Shown: positions 1 through 9,079 of the stretch, piece by piece | How the letters are laid out: every line of letters begins with the position of its first letter | How positions within the stretch are numbered: the first letter of the stretch is position 1 | NCBI GenBank assembly: GCA_006386115.1 | Contig: VFIW01000027.1 | Location: forward strand, 1-64,000 | Length of the DNA: 64,000 bases | DNA from: Globisporangium splendens | Taxonomy: Eukaryota > Oomycota > Peronosporomycetes > Pythiales > Pythiaceae | Reading direction: 5' to 3' | Notes under the pieces: model-generated | Seen by the model: the letters and a program-made list of their open reading frames with translations, nothing else | What the model was told of the DNA's origin: nothing | Databases searched by the model: none | Program-made: the position numbers and the translations under genes

Positions 1-168
1 GGAAAATAGTCCGTATGGAACCCCAGGCCACTATAGTATAGCACCCCTATGACTGTAGAAAACCATAGCCCACTGACGAAGCAGTAGCGAAAGATTGCCA
101 ACGGGACCTTTTCCGGCGATCTTTGGGCACGTGTAAGTTCTGGTGATCTTACATTTTTAATACAATAA
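1..168 (+). repeat. pLTR, copy 1 (leftmost)
   Basis: A 168-bp direct repeat starting GGAAAATAGTCC and ending AATACAATAA. Ten full copies lie at 1, 3470, 3683, 7173, 7386, 10876, 11491, 14981, 15194 and 18684. It is noncoding and includes the hammerhead-like fold described at 68-128. The term pLTR follows PLE usage (pseudo-LTR produced by tandem arrangement); this is not a retroviral LTR. Confidence 0.9.
68..128 (+). ncRNA. Hammerhead-ribozyme-like motif in the PLE pLTR
   Basis: Stem I is GCCCA (68-72) paired with TGGGC (124-128). The core CTGACGA is at 73-79. A minimal stem II, GC-AGTA-GC, is at 81-88 with one unpaired A at 80, followed by GAA at 89-91. Stem III pairs AGATTGCC (92-99) with GGCGATCT (115-122), 8 bp with one G-U. 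Predicted cleavage follows T123. The order stem I, CUGANGA, stem II, GAA, stem III, UH matches a type I hammerhead, and hammerheads are known in PLE pLTRs. Weak points are the 2-bp stem II, the extra A and U rather than C at position 17. Same motif: 3537-3597, 3750-3810, 7240-7300, 7453-7513, 10943-11003, 11118-11178, 11558-11618, 15048-15108, 15261-15321, 18751-18811. Confidence 0.72.
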
Positions 169-491
169 CCTAAACCCTTGGGGGGATTGGTGGTTGAATA
201 GTAATTTTGAGGAAAGGCAGTAGTCGTAAGGCTACGTGCTCAGGAGAGTTAACACCAAAGCCTAGGGTTATGCCCCTCGCGGCCTATAAGACGGGCCAGG
301 GCAGCAAATTAATAACACCGAACCAGGGTAGTGGAAACTTGCGATAAGCGGTGCCGTGAGACCGAAGTTAGGTAATTCCCCAGCTCGACTGGTGTGAATA
401 CACGAAGCTCGGATCCTCACAAGCGTTTACGCTGGCATTAGCTCCATTCGTGGAACCACTGAATTGGCCTTAGAGAAATACTAACACCTCT
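169..491 (+). other. PLE 5' leader of unit 1, diverged version
   Basis: Noncoding leader between pLTR and ORF1. Positions about 169-345 differ from the other leaders at more than twenty places (substitutions and small indels), whereas 346-491 and the following coding sequence match the other units essentially perfectly. Other leaders: 3851-4174, 7554-7877, 11659-11982, 15362-15685. Each begins with a telomere-like CCTAAACCCC followed by a G run. Confidence 0.7.
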
Positions 492-1616
492 ATGACTAGG
501 TCCGACCTTCAGCCCCGTCTGAGAACCGTTGATCCGACCTCCCCGAACCCTCGACCTCGACAGCGTCATCAACCTCAGCCTCCAGACTCAGATTCAGCGT
601 TCCTGACTCAGCTTCCTGATTCAGACCCGACGCTCCAACCCCAGCCCAGCATCAACAACCAAGCCCAACCCTCAAGATCACCACTAAGGATGGACCCGAG
701 CTACCATACTCGCAGCAGTCCGCCGCAACCCATTGTGGACTCCGTGCAAACCGCGCTGAAGTCGTACCGTGAACTCCACCGTCGGCTTCTCTCCAAGCGC
801 ACTGCACTCCAGCGCATCGACACCCGACCGCCTCGATCCATCACGACGAAGGCGAGGCTCAACATGTCGAAGCTCCTCGAATCCTCCGACGCCGCAGCTG
901 CCCTCCAGCAGCAATTCCAGCACCAGATCTCTTCCCACGAAGCGACTCTGTCCGGCATCATCAAAGAAGCCGCCCTTGCTGAGATTCGGCTAATGGAGAC
1001 CGAGCTAGCTGCGCTCCCCTCGCGTACCCTTACGACCATCCGGTCGTTTTATGCGAATGTCCACCAGCGCCTTGCCCCGTCTAACGACACCTGGCTCGAC
1101 TTTGATACCTGCATCGCCGCAGGACAATCGAGCATGGCTACAATCGCGTTTGAACAAGTCCAAGCGTCTTTCCATCAGGACCTCGCGAAACTCTGTTTCG
1201 ATCTGGCCGTAGAAGACGAGACACGCGAACAACAACGCCAAGAACGGGAACGCAAAAAAGCCAGCGCTATGGAGCTCGAAGCGGAAACCCCGCCATCCGA
1301 ACTCGTCGGGACTCTGGTCCGTCAAGCTGTCCGACAACAAGTCGGTCCTCTCAAGAAGCAACTCAACGACATCCAGAAGTCTTTAAACGACAGCGCGGGA
1401 CGACATGGGACCCCGTCCAAACGCGCATCGGCAGCGTCCCAGCAGCCGAGACGTCAGATCAAGCAACCCCAGCAACCTCCGAAGCCTCAACGCAACGGAA
1501 ACGGCACCGGAAAAGCGGCCGCCGCAGGACAAGGCTCCGGCAACAAGCGTGCAAACGCACCTGCCGGCAAGCCGAAATCCAACCGGCTCCCCCGCCGCCC
1601 GGCTCAATCGAAGTAA
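492..1616 (+). CDS. PLE ORF1 protein, unit 1 (374 aa)
   Basis: Same predicted protein as in unit 2 (see 4175-5299). The slippery heptamer is at 1382-1388. It lies upstream of an RT gene that is broken by a 20-bp deletion, so this unit cannot make a full fusion protein. Confidence 0.8.
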   Translation: MTRSDLQPRLRTVDPTSPNPRPRQRHQPQPPDSDSAFLTQLPDSDPTLQPQPSINNQAQPSRSPLRMDPSYHTRSSPPQPIVDSVQTALKSYRELHRRLLSKRTALQRIDTRPPRSITTKARLNMSKLLESSDAAAALQQQFQHQISSHEATLSGIIKEAALAEIRLMETELAALPSRTLTTIRSFYANVHQRLAPSNDTWLDFDTCIAAGQSSMATIAFEQVQASFHQDLAKLCFDLAVEDETREQQRQERERKKASAMELEAETPPSELVGTLVRQAVRQQVGPLKKQLNDIQKSLNDSAGRHGTPSKRASAASQQPRRQIKQPQQPPKPQRNGNGTGKAAAAGQGSGNKRANAPAGKPKSNRLPRRPAQSK

Positions 1617-1693
1617 CCAAGTCCGACTATGCGAACGCGTTGGCTCTTTTTGCCTCGCGAACCTGCAGATTTGTAGATAGCCTTGCCTCAAAC

Positions 1694-3443
1694 ATGGCTT
1701 TCCATAACTTTGTACCCACAGGTACTCATGTTCCGTCTGCGCTCAAACGCCTCTTAGGACTCAACCTCAACTTCTGCCCGACCCCTCGCCCGCTTACCCC
1801 ATCTGACCTCTCTTCTGCTCTTCCAAGCTTCATCCGCAGTGTGCGATTGAAGCACCATTTCGGCAACCAGGATCGTAACTATGTCCGCAAGGTCTATGTT
1901 CCGAACCCCAGTTACCAACCCCGCCCCGCGTCGTCCGCGATCGAAGCGGTCCTCGGTGATATTGAAGACTCCGTCTCCCGATTCACCTGGATTCCAACGA
2001 AACGACGCAACCTCAACCAGCTCCAAGTATCGACCTTGAAGATGCTCAGAGCCCGCCCAGACCTCAAGGTTGTCATCACTGACAAAAATCTTGGCCCGGC
2101 TCTGTTTACTCGGTCTCAGTATATTGATCTATGCATCAGCCACCTCAGTGACACGAAGACATACTGTCTCGTCACGGCACCTCAGGATGCACTCGAGAAG
2201 CTGATCCGAACCCGTGTACGCGTCTACTACGCCACCATCGCCAAACGGCACTCTTACGACGCCGATTGGAACCATACGAAGGTGATCACGGCAGGCCTAG
2301 ACTCCAAGCATCGCAAAGATCCATAAGCCCACGCTTCAGATCCGACCGATTGTTGCGAACAGCGGAAGCATCCTGGAAGGATTATCGAAATGGCTCGACT
2401 ACCGTCTACAGCCGTATCTTCTCCGTACCAGAGCGTACCTCCGCAACTCCGATCAGGTAGTCGAAGACCTGAGATCGATCCCCTGGGACCCCGGCGACAT
2501 CCTGTACACCGTGGATGTGGAATCGTTGTATACCAACATTCCTATCGATCCCGCGATTTCGATCATCAACGAACGAATCGCTGAAGACCCTTGGCGCGGC
2601 GCCATCACAGCCGGTCTCCAAGTAATCATGAAGAACAACTACTTCCGATTCGGCGACACTATCTGGCATCAGCTCTATGGTACCGCCATGGGAACCCCGG
2701 CTGCTCCAGTGTTCGCGTCTCTGTACCTGGCCCATTTTGAAGAAATCGTCCTTGCTGAGTTCGCCCATCACGTCAAGTGGTACGGCCGCTACCTGGACGA
2801 CATCTTGATTATCTGGCGCCCCCATGGACAAGCCTTTGCCCTCAAACGCCTCCTGGCCAAGATGACTATGCTCTCCAAACTCAGGTTTACAGTCGACGAG
2901 TATGACAACGCAGCACCGTTCCTCGACCTTTGGATCCACCACGATGACAACAAGTTCTTTACGAAGACACACCAGAAGAAACTCAACCTCTATCTGTATC
3001 TTCCGTCGAACAGCGCACACCCCCCAGGTGTACTGAAAGGCATGATCATCGGGCTCATCAAGAAATACAAGTTCCAGAACCCCCAGTTCCAGGACTTCAA
3101 GCGCATTGTCCGACTCCTACTCCGGCGCCTCCTAGCCCGAGGGTACGACCGTCGGCAACTGCTCCCGCTCTTTGAGGACGCCCTGAAAGAGAAGCCTGCG
3201 CAGACTCCATCGCCATCCCCGCTGATTTTCAAGCTCCAATACGACCCCAACGGCCCCTCCAGATCACAGCTCCGACGTGTGCTTCAACTAGACCGACTCG
3301 AAGACGTAACCGGTCAGCCCATTCGGATTTGCTACACCAAACCCGCCACACTCCGGACTTTGCTCTGCCCAACGGAACTGTCAACTAGTATCACCCCGAC
3401 CCCTGCGGATGCCTTACAAGCAGCCGTACAGGGGCCGGGTTGA
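1694..3443 (+). pseudogene. PLE reverse transcriptase, unit 1, disrupted by a 20-bp deletion
   Basis: Compared with unit 2, 20 bp (positions 5997-6016 there) are missing after position 2310. This shifts the frame just before the conserved KIHKP motif. The N-terminal part stops at 2326, and the remaining RT frame (fingers, palm and thumb motifs) is open from about 2311 to the normal TGA at 3443. The rest of the sequence is intact and near-identical, so the lesion is recent or an assembly error at the contig edge. Confidence 0.85.
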
Positions 3444-3457
3444 AACCCTAAACCCTA
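3444..3457 (+). repeat. Telomeric repeats directly after the RT stop codon
   Basis: The TGA of the RT gene is followed immediately by two CCCTAAA-type repeats and then CCTCCAGAATT before the pLTR. The same arrangement follows each RT gene (7147, 10850, 11465, 14955, 18658). Confidence 0.9.
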
Positions 3458-3469
3458 GCCTCCAGAATT

Positions 3470-3637
3470 GGAAAATAGTCCGTATGGAACCCCAGGCCAC
3501 TATAGTATAGCACCCCTATGACTGTAGAAAACCATAGCCCACTGACGAAGCAGTAGCGAAAGATTGCCAACGGGACCTTTTCCGGCGATCTTTGGGCACG
3601 TGTAAGTTCTGGTGATCTTACATTTTTAATACAATAA
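3470..3637 (+). repeat. pLTR, unit 1/2 junction, first copy
   Basis: Full 168-bp pLTR with hammerhead-like motif at 3537-3597. Confidence 0.9.
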
Positions 3638-3671
3638 ACCTAAACCCTAAACCCTAAACCCTAAACCCTAG
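3638..3671 (+). repeat. Interstitial telomeric tract (CCCTAAA)n between paired pLTRs
   Basis: 34 bp of CCCTAAA repeats sit between two full pLTRs. Equivalent tracts are at 7341-7374 and 15149-15182. Orientation is that of the C-rich strand of a left chromosome end. Confidence 0.95.
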
Positions 3672-3682
3672 CCTCCAGAATT

Positions 3683-3850
3683 GGAAAATAGTCCGTATGG
3701 AACCCCAGGCCACTATAGTATAGCACCCCTATGACTGTAGAAAACCATAGCCCACTGACGAAGCAGTAGCGAAAGATTGCCAACGGGACCTTTTCCGGCG
3801 ATCTTTGGGCACGTGTAAGTTCTGGTGATCTTACATTTTTAATACAATAA
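3683..3850 (+). repeat. pLTR, unit 1/2 junction, second copy
   Basis: Full 168-bp pLTR leading into the unit 2 leader. Hammerhead-like motif at 3750-3810. Confidence 0.9.
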
Positions 3851-4174
3851 ACCTAAACCCCTTGGGGGGATTGTGTTGTTGAATATTAATTTTGAGGAAA
3901 GGCAGTAGTCGTAAGGGCTACTTGCTCAGGAGTAACACCACATCCTAGGGTTATTCCCCTCGCTGCCTTATAAGACTGGGCCGGGCAGCATAATAATAAC
4001 ACCGTAACCAGGGTCGTGGAACTGCGATAAGCGGTGCCGTGAGACCGAAGTTAGGTAATTCCCCAGCTCGACTGGTGTGAATACACGAAGCTCGGATCCT
4101 CACAAGCGTTTACGCTGGCATTAGCTCCATTCGTGGAACCACTGAATTGGCCTTAGAGAAATACTAACACCTCT

Positions 4175-5299
4175 ATGACTAGGTCCGACCTTCAGCCCCG
4201 TCTGAGAACCGTTGATCCGACCTCCCCGAACCCTCGACCTCGACAGCGTCATCAACCTCAGCCTCCAGACTCAGATTCAGCGTTCCTGACTCAGCTTCCT
4301 GATTCAGACCCGACGCTCCAACCCCAGCCCAGCATCAACAACCAAGCCCAACCCTCAAGATCACCACTAAGGATGGACCCGAGCTACCATACTCGCAGCA
4401 GTCCGCCGCAACCCATTGTGGACTCCGTGCAAACCGCGCTGAAGTCGTACCGTGAACTCCACCGTCGGCTTCTCTCCAAGCGCACTGCACTCCAGCGCAT
4501 CGACACCCGACCGCCTCGATCCATCACGACGAAGGCGAGGCTCAACATGTCGAAGCTCCTCGAATCCTCCGACGCCGCAGCTGCCCTCCAGCAGCAATTC
4601 CAGCACCAGATCTCTTCCCACGAAGCGACTCTGTCCGGCATCATCAAAGAAGCCGCCCTTGCTGAGATTCGGCTAATGGAGACCGAGCTAGCTGCGCTCC
4701 CCTCGCGTACCCTTACGACCATCCGGTCGTTTTATGCGAATGTCCACCAGCGCCTTGCCCCGTCTAACGACACCTGGCTCGACTTTGATACCTGCATCGC
4801 CGCAGGACAATCGAGCATGGCTACAATCGCGTTTGAACAAGTCCAAGCGTCTTTCCATCAGGACCTCGCGAAACTCTGTTTCGATCTGGCCGTAGAAGAC
4901 GAGACACGCGAACAACAACGCCAAGAACGGGAACGCAAAAAAGCCAGCGCTATGGAGCTCGAAGCGGAAACCCCGCCATCCGAACTCGTCGGGACTCTGG
5001 TCCGTCAAGCTGTCCGACAACAAGTCGGTCCTCTCAAGAAGCAACTCAACGACATCCAGAAGTCTTTAAACGACAGCGCGGGACGACATGGGACCCCGTC
5101 CAAACGCGCATCGGCAGCGTCCCAGCAGCCGAGACGTCAGATCAAGCAACCCCAGCAACCTCCGAAGCCTCAACGCAACGGAAACGGCACCGGAAAAGCG
5201 GCCGCCGCAGGACAAGGCTCCGGCAACAAGCGTGCAAACGCACCTGCCGGCAAGCCGAAATCCAACCGGCTCCCCCGCCGCCCGGCTCAATCGAAGTAA
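4175..5299 (+). CDS. PLE ORF1 protein, unit 2 (374 aa)
   Basis: No enzymatic domain is recognised. The N-terminal 75 residues are rich in Pro, Gln, Ser and Asp. Residues about 80-235 look helical. Residues about 235-300 are highly charged and heptad-like, a possible coiled coil. The last 70 residues are basic and rich in Gln, Pro, Lys and Arg, suggesting nucleic-acid binding. By position it corresponds to the ORF1 found upstream of RT in telomere-associated PLEs. The start is the first ATG after the leader. At codons 298-299 the zero frame reads TCT TTA AAC, a classic -1 slippery site. The RT frame is already open at 5041 in the -1 frame, so ORF1 may be the N-terminal part of an ORF1-RT fusion. 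ORF1 alone ends at TAA 5297-5299. Confidence 0.82.
   Translation: MTRSDLQPRLRTVDPTSPNPRPRQRHQPQPPDSDSAFLTQLPDSDPTLQPQPSINNQAQPSRSPLRMDPSYHTRSSPPQPIVDSVQTALKSYRELHRRLLSKRTALQRIDTRPPRSITTKARLNMSKLLESSDAAAALQQQFQHQISSHEATLSGIIKEAALAEIRLMETELAALPSRTLTTIRSFYANVHQRLAPSNDTWLDFDTCIAAGQSSMATIAFEQVQASFHQDLAKLCFDLAVEDETREQQRQERERKKASAMELEAETPPSELVGTLVRQAVRQQVGPLKKQLNDIQKSLNDSAGRHGTPSKRASAASQQPRRQIKQPQQPPKPQRNGNGTGKAAAAGQGSGNKRANAPAGKPKSNRLPRRPAQSK
5065..5101 (+). promoter_or_regulatory. Predicted -1 programmed ribosomal frameshift site (T TTA AAC plus hairpin)
   Basis: The heptamer T TTA AAC (5065-5071) is in the correct register of the ORF1 frame. After a 9-nt spacer, GGACG (5081-5085) can pair with CGTCC (5097-5101) around an 11-nt loop that also holds GGG and CCC runs. 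I read the -1 frame codon by codon from 5041 to 5323 and found no stop; it then continues as the RT to 7146. Same site: 1382-1388, 8768-8774, 12873-12879, 16576-16582. The heptamer type is well established for -1 frameshifting; its use here is inference. Confidence 0.7.
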
Positions 5300-5376
5300 C
5301 CAAGTCCGACTATGCGAACGCGTTGGCTCTTTTTGCCTCGCGAACCTGCAGATTTGTAGATAGCCTTGCCTCAAAC

Positions 5377-7146
5377 ATGGCTTTCCATAACTTTGTACCC
5401 ACAGGTACTCATGTTCCGTCTGCGCTCAAACGCCTCTTAGGACTCAACCTCAACTTCTGCCCGACCCCTCGCCCGCTTACCCCATCTGACCTCTCTTCTG
5501 CTCTTCCAAGCTTCATCCGCAGTGTGCGATTGAAGCACCATTTCGGCAACCAGGATCGTAACTATGTCCGCAAGGTCTATGTTCCGAACCCCAGTTACCA
5601 ACCCCGCCCCGCGTCGTCCGCGATCGAAGCGGTCCTCGGTGATATTGAAGACTCCGTCTCCCGATTCACCTGGATTCCAACGAAACGACGCAACCTCAAC
5701 CAGCTCCAAGTATCGACCTTGAAGATGCTCAGAGCCCGCCCAGACCTCAAGGTTGTCATCACTGACAAAAATCTTGGCCCGGCTCTGTTTACTCGGTCTC
5801 AGTATATTGATCTATGCATCAGCCACCTCAGTGACACGAAGACATACTGTCTCGTCACGGCACCTCAGGATGCACTCGAGAAGCTGATCCGAACCCGTGT
5901 ACGCGTCTACTACGCCACCATCGCCAAACGGCACTCTTACGACGCCGATTGGAACCATACGAAGGTGATCACGGCAGGCCTAGACTCCAAGCATCTGAAC
6001 CGGTTTTACGCACTCGCAAAGATCCATAAGCCCACGCTTCAGATCCGACCGATTGTTGCGAACAGCGGAAGCATCCTGGAAGGATTATCGAAATGGCTCG
6101 ACTACCGTCTACAGCCGTATCTTCTCCGTACCAGAGCGTACCTCCGCAACTCCGATCAGGTAGTCGAAGACCTGAGATCGATCCCCTGGGACCCCGGCGA
6201 CATCCTGTACACCGTGGATGTGGAATCGTTGTATACCAACATTCCTATCGATCCCGCGATTTCGATCATCAACGAACGAATCGCTGAAGACCCTTGGCGC
6301 GGCGCCATCACAGCCGGTCTCCAAGTAATCATGAAGAACAACTACTTCCGATTCGGCGACACTATCTGGCATCAGCTCTATGGTACCGCCATGGGAACCC
6401 CGGCTGCTCCAGTGTTCGCGTCTCTGTACCTGGCCCATTTTGAAGAAATCGTCCTTGCTGAGTTCGCCCATCACGTCAAGTGGTACGGCCGCTACCTGGA
6501 CGACATCTTGATTATCTGGCGCCCCCATGGACAAGCCTTTGCCCTCAAACGCCTCCTGGCCAAGATGACTATGCTCTCCAAACTCAGGTTTACAGTCGAC
6601 GAGTATGACAACGCAGCACCGTTCCTCGACCTTTGGATCCACCACGATGACAACAAGTTCTTTACGAAGACACACCAGAAGAAACTCAACCTCTATCTGT
6701 ATCTTCCGTCGAACAGCGCACACCCCCCAGGTGTACTGAAAGGCATGATCATCGGGCTCATCAAGAAATACAAGTTCCAGAACCCCCAGTTCCAGGACTT
6801 CAAGCGCATTGTCCGACTCCTACTCCGGCGCCTCCTAGCCCGAGGGTACGACCGTCGGCAACTGCTCCCGCTCTTTGAGGACGCCCTGAAAGAGAAGCCT
6901 GCGCAGACTCCATCGCCATCCCCGCTGATTTTCAAGCTCCAATACGACCCCAACGGCCCCTCCAGATCACAGCTCCGACGTGTGCTTCAACTAGACCGAC
7001 TCGAAGACGTAACCGGTCAGCCCATTCGGATTTGCTACACCAAACCCGCCACACTCCGGACTTTGCTCTGCCCAACGGAACTGTCAACTAGTATCACCCC
7101 GACCCCTGCGGATGCCTTACAAGCAGCCGTACAGGGGCCGGGTTGA
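5377..7146 (+). CDS. Penelope-like element reverse transcriptase, unit 2 (589 aa from ATG)
   Basis: RNA-dependent DNA polymerase of the PLE clade. In order (numbered from ATG 5377): ITDKN about 128-132, AKIHKP about 214-219 with IRPIV, VDVESLYTNIP with the first catalytic Asp at about 281, AMGTP about 338-342, YLDD about 373-376 with the catalytic Asp pair, FLDLWI about 416-421, and the PLE-like HPPG near 449. No GIY-YIG endonuclease follows: the protein ends about 120 residues after the thumb-like region in a Pro/Thr-rich tail. PLEs lacking this endonuclease are known to attach at telomeres, and the stop here abuts CCCTAAA repeats. ATG 5377 is the first in-frame ATG, but the frame is open into ORF1 and -1 frameshifting would give a fusion of about 990 aa. 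All residues appear intact. Confidence 0.95.
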   Translation: MAFHNFVPTGTHVPSALKRLLGLNLNFCPTPRPLTPSDLSSALPSFIRSVRLKHHFGNQDRNYVRKVYVPNPSYQPRPASSAIEAVLGDIEDSVSRFTWIPTKRRNLNQLQVSTLKMLRARPDLKVVITDKNLGPALFTRSQYIDLCISHLSDTKTYCLVTAPQDALEKLIRTRVRVYYATIAKRHSYDADWNHTKVITAGLDSKHLNRFYALAKIHKPTLQIRPIVANSGSILEGLSKWLDYRLQPYLLRTRAYLRNSDQVVEDLRSIPWDPGDILYTVDVESLYTNIPIDPAISIINERIAEDPWRGAITAGLQVIMKNNYFRFGDTIWHQLYGTAMGTPAAPVFASLYLAHFEEIVLAEFAHHVKWYGRYLDDILIIWRPHGQAFALKRLLAKMTMLSKLRFTVDEYDNAAPFLDLWIHHDDNKFFTKTHQKKLNLYLYLPSNSAHPPGVLKGMIIGLIKKYKFQNPQFQDFKRIVRLLLRRLLARGYDRRQLLPLFEDALKEKPAQTPSPSPLIFKLQYDPNGPSRSQLRRVLQLDRLEDVTGQPIRICYTKPATLRTLLCPTELSTSITPTPADALQAAVQGPG

Positions 7147-7172
7147 AACCCTAAACCCTAGCCTCCAGAATT

Positions 7173-7340
7173 GGAAAATAGTCCGTATGGAACCCCAGGC
7201 CACTATAGTATAGCACCCCTATGACTGTAGAAAACCATAGCCCACTGACGAAGCAGTAGCGAAAGATTGCCAACGGGACCTTTTCCGGCGATCTTTGGGC
7301 ACGTGTAAGTTCTGGTGATCTTACATTTTTAATACAATAA
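7173..7340 (+). repeat. pLTR, unit 2/3 junction, first copy
   Basis: Full pLTR with hammerhead-like motif at 7240-7300. It is followed by a 34-bp CCCTAAA tract (7341-7374). Confidence 0.9.
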
Positions 7341-7385
7341 ACCTAAACCCTAAACCCTAAACCCTAAACCCTAGCCTCCAGAATT

Positions 7386-7553
7386 GGAAAATAGTCCGTA
7401 TGGAACCCCAGGCCACTATAGTATAGCACCCCTATGACTGTAGAAAACCATAGCCCACTGACGAAGCAGTAGCGAAAGATTGCCAACGGGACCTTTTCCG
7501 GCGATCTTTGGGCACGTGTAAGTTCTGGTGATCTTACATTTTTAATACAATAA
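7386..7553 (+). repeat. pLTR, unit 2/3 junction, second copy
   Basis: Full pLTR with hammerhead-like motif at 7453-7513, leading into the unit 3 leader. Confidence 0.9.
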
Positions 7554-7877
7554 ACCTAAACCCCTTGGGGGGATTGTGTTGTTGAATATTAATTTTGAGG
7601 AAAGGCAGTAGTCGTAAGGGCTACTTGCTCAGGAGTAACACCACATCCTAGGGTTATTCCCCTCGCTGCCTTATAAGACTGGGCCGGGCAGCATAATAAT
7701 AACACCGTAACCAGGGTCGTGGAACTGCGATAAGCGGTGCCGTGAGACCGAAGTTAGGTAATTCCCCAGCTCGACTGGTGTGAATACACGAAGCTCGGAT
7801 CCTCACAAGCGTTTACGCTGGCATTAGCTCCATTCGTGGAACCACTGAATTGGCCTTAGAGAAATACTAACACCTCT

Positions 7878-9002
7878 ATGACTAGGTCCGACCTTCAGCC
7901 CCGTCTGAGAACCGTTGATCCGACCTCCCCGAACCCTCGACCTCGACAGCGTCATCAACCTCAGCCTCCAGACTCAGATTCAGCGTTCCTGACTCAGCTT
8001 CCTGATTCAGACCCGACGCTCCAACCCCAGCCCAGCATCAACAACCAAGCCCAACCCTCAAGATCACCACTAAGGATGGACCCGAGCTACCATACTCGCA
8101 GCAGTCCGCCGCAACCCATTGTGGACTCCGTGCAAACCGCGCTGAAGTCGTACCGTGAACTCCACCGTCGGCTTCTCTCCAAGCGCACTGCACTCCAGCG
8201 CATCGACACCCGACCGCCTCGATCCATCACGACGAAGGCGAGGCTCAACATGTCGAAGCTCCTCGAATCCTCCGACGCCGCAGCTGCCCTCCAGCAGCAA
8301 TTCCAGCACCAGATCTCTTCCCACGAAGCGACTCTGTCCGGCATCATCAAAGAAGCCGCCCTTGCTGAGATTCGGCTAATGGAGACCGAGCTAGCTGCGC
8401 TCCCCTCGCGTACCCTTACGACCATCCGGTCGTTTTATGCGAATGTCCACCAGCGCCTTGCCCCGTCTAACGACACCTGGCTCGACTTTGATACCTGCAT
8501 CGCCGCAGGACAATCGAGCATGGCTACAATCGCGTTTGAACAAGTCCAAGCGTCTTTCCATCAGGACCTCGCGAAACTCTGTTTCGATCTGGCCGTAGAA
8601 GACGAGACACGCGAACAACAACGCCAAGAACGGGAACGCAAAAAAGCCAGCGCTATGGAGCTCGAAGCGGAAACCCCGCCATCCGAACTCGTCGGGACTC
8701 TGGTCCGTCAAGCTGTCCGACAACAAGTCGGTCCTCTCAAGAAGCAACTCAACGACATCCAGAAGTCTTTAAACGACAGCGCGGGACGACATGGGACCCC
8801 GTCCAAACGCGCATCGGCAGCGTCCCAGCAGCCGAGACGTCAGATCAAGCAACCCCAGCAACCTCCGAAGCCTCAACGCAACGGAAACGGCACCGGAAAA
8901 GCGGCCGCCGCAGGACAAGGCTCCGGCAACAAGCGTGCAAACGCACCTGCCGGCAAGCCGAAATCCAACCGGCTCCCCCGCCGCCCGGCTCAATCGAAGT
9001 AA
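7878..9002 (+). CDS. PLE ORF1 protein, unit 3
   Basis: Predicted protein identical to the unit 2 copy. Slippery heptamer at 8768-8774. Confidence 0.8.
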   Translation: MTRSDLQPRLRTVDPTSPNPRPRQRHQPQPPDSDSAFLTQLPDSDPTLQPQPSINNQAQPSRSPLRMDPSYHTRSSPPQPIVDSVQTALKSYRELHRRLLSKRTALQRIDTRPPRSITTKARLNMSKLLESSDAAAALQQQFQHQISSHEATLSGIIKEAALAEIRLMETELAALPSRTLTTIRSFYANVHQRLAPSNDTWLDFDTCIAAGQSSMATIAFEQVQASFHQDLAKLCFDLAVEDETREQQRQERERKKASAMELEAETPPSELVGTLVRQAVRQQVGPLKKQLNDIQKSLNDSAGRHGTPSKRASAASQQPRRQIKQPQQPPKPQRNGNGTGKAAAAGQGSGNKRANAPAGKPKSNRLPRRPAQSK

Positions 9003-9079
9003 CCAAGTCCGACTATGCGAACGCGTTGGCTCTTTTTGCCTCGCGAACCTGCAGATTTGTAGATAGCCTTGCCTCAAAC

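Noticed and set aside
5066..5374. 102-codon minus-strand and 91-codon plus-strand frames around the ORF1 end
   Set aside because: Shadows of ORF1 and the RT frame; repeated in each unit only because the units are identical.
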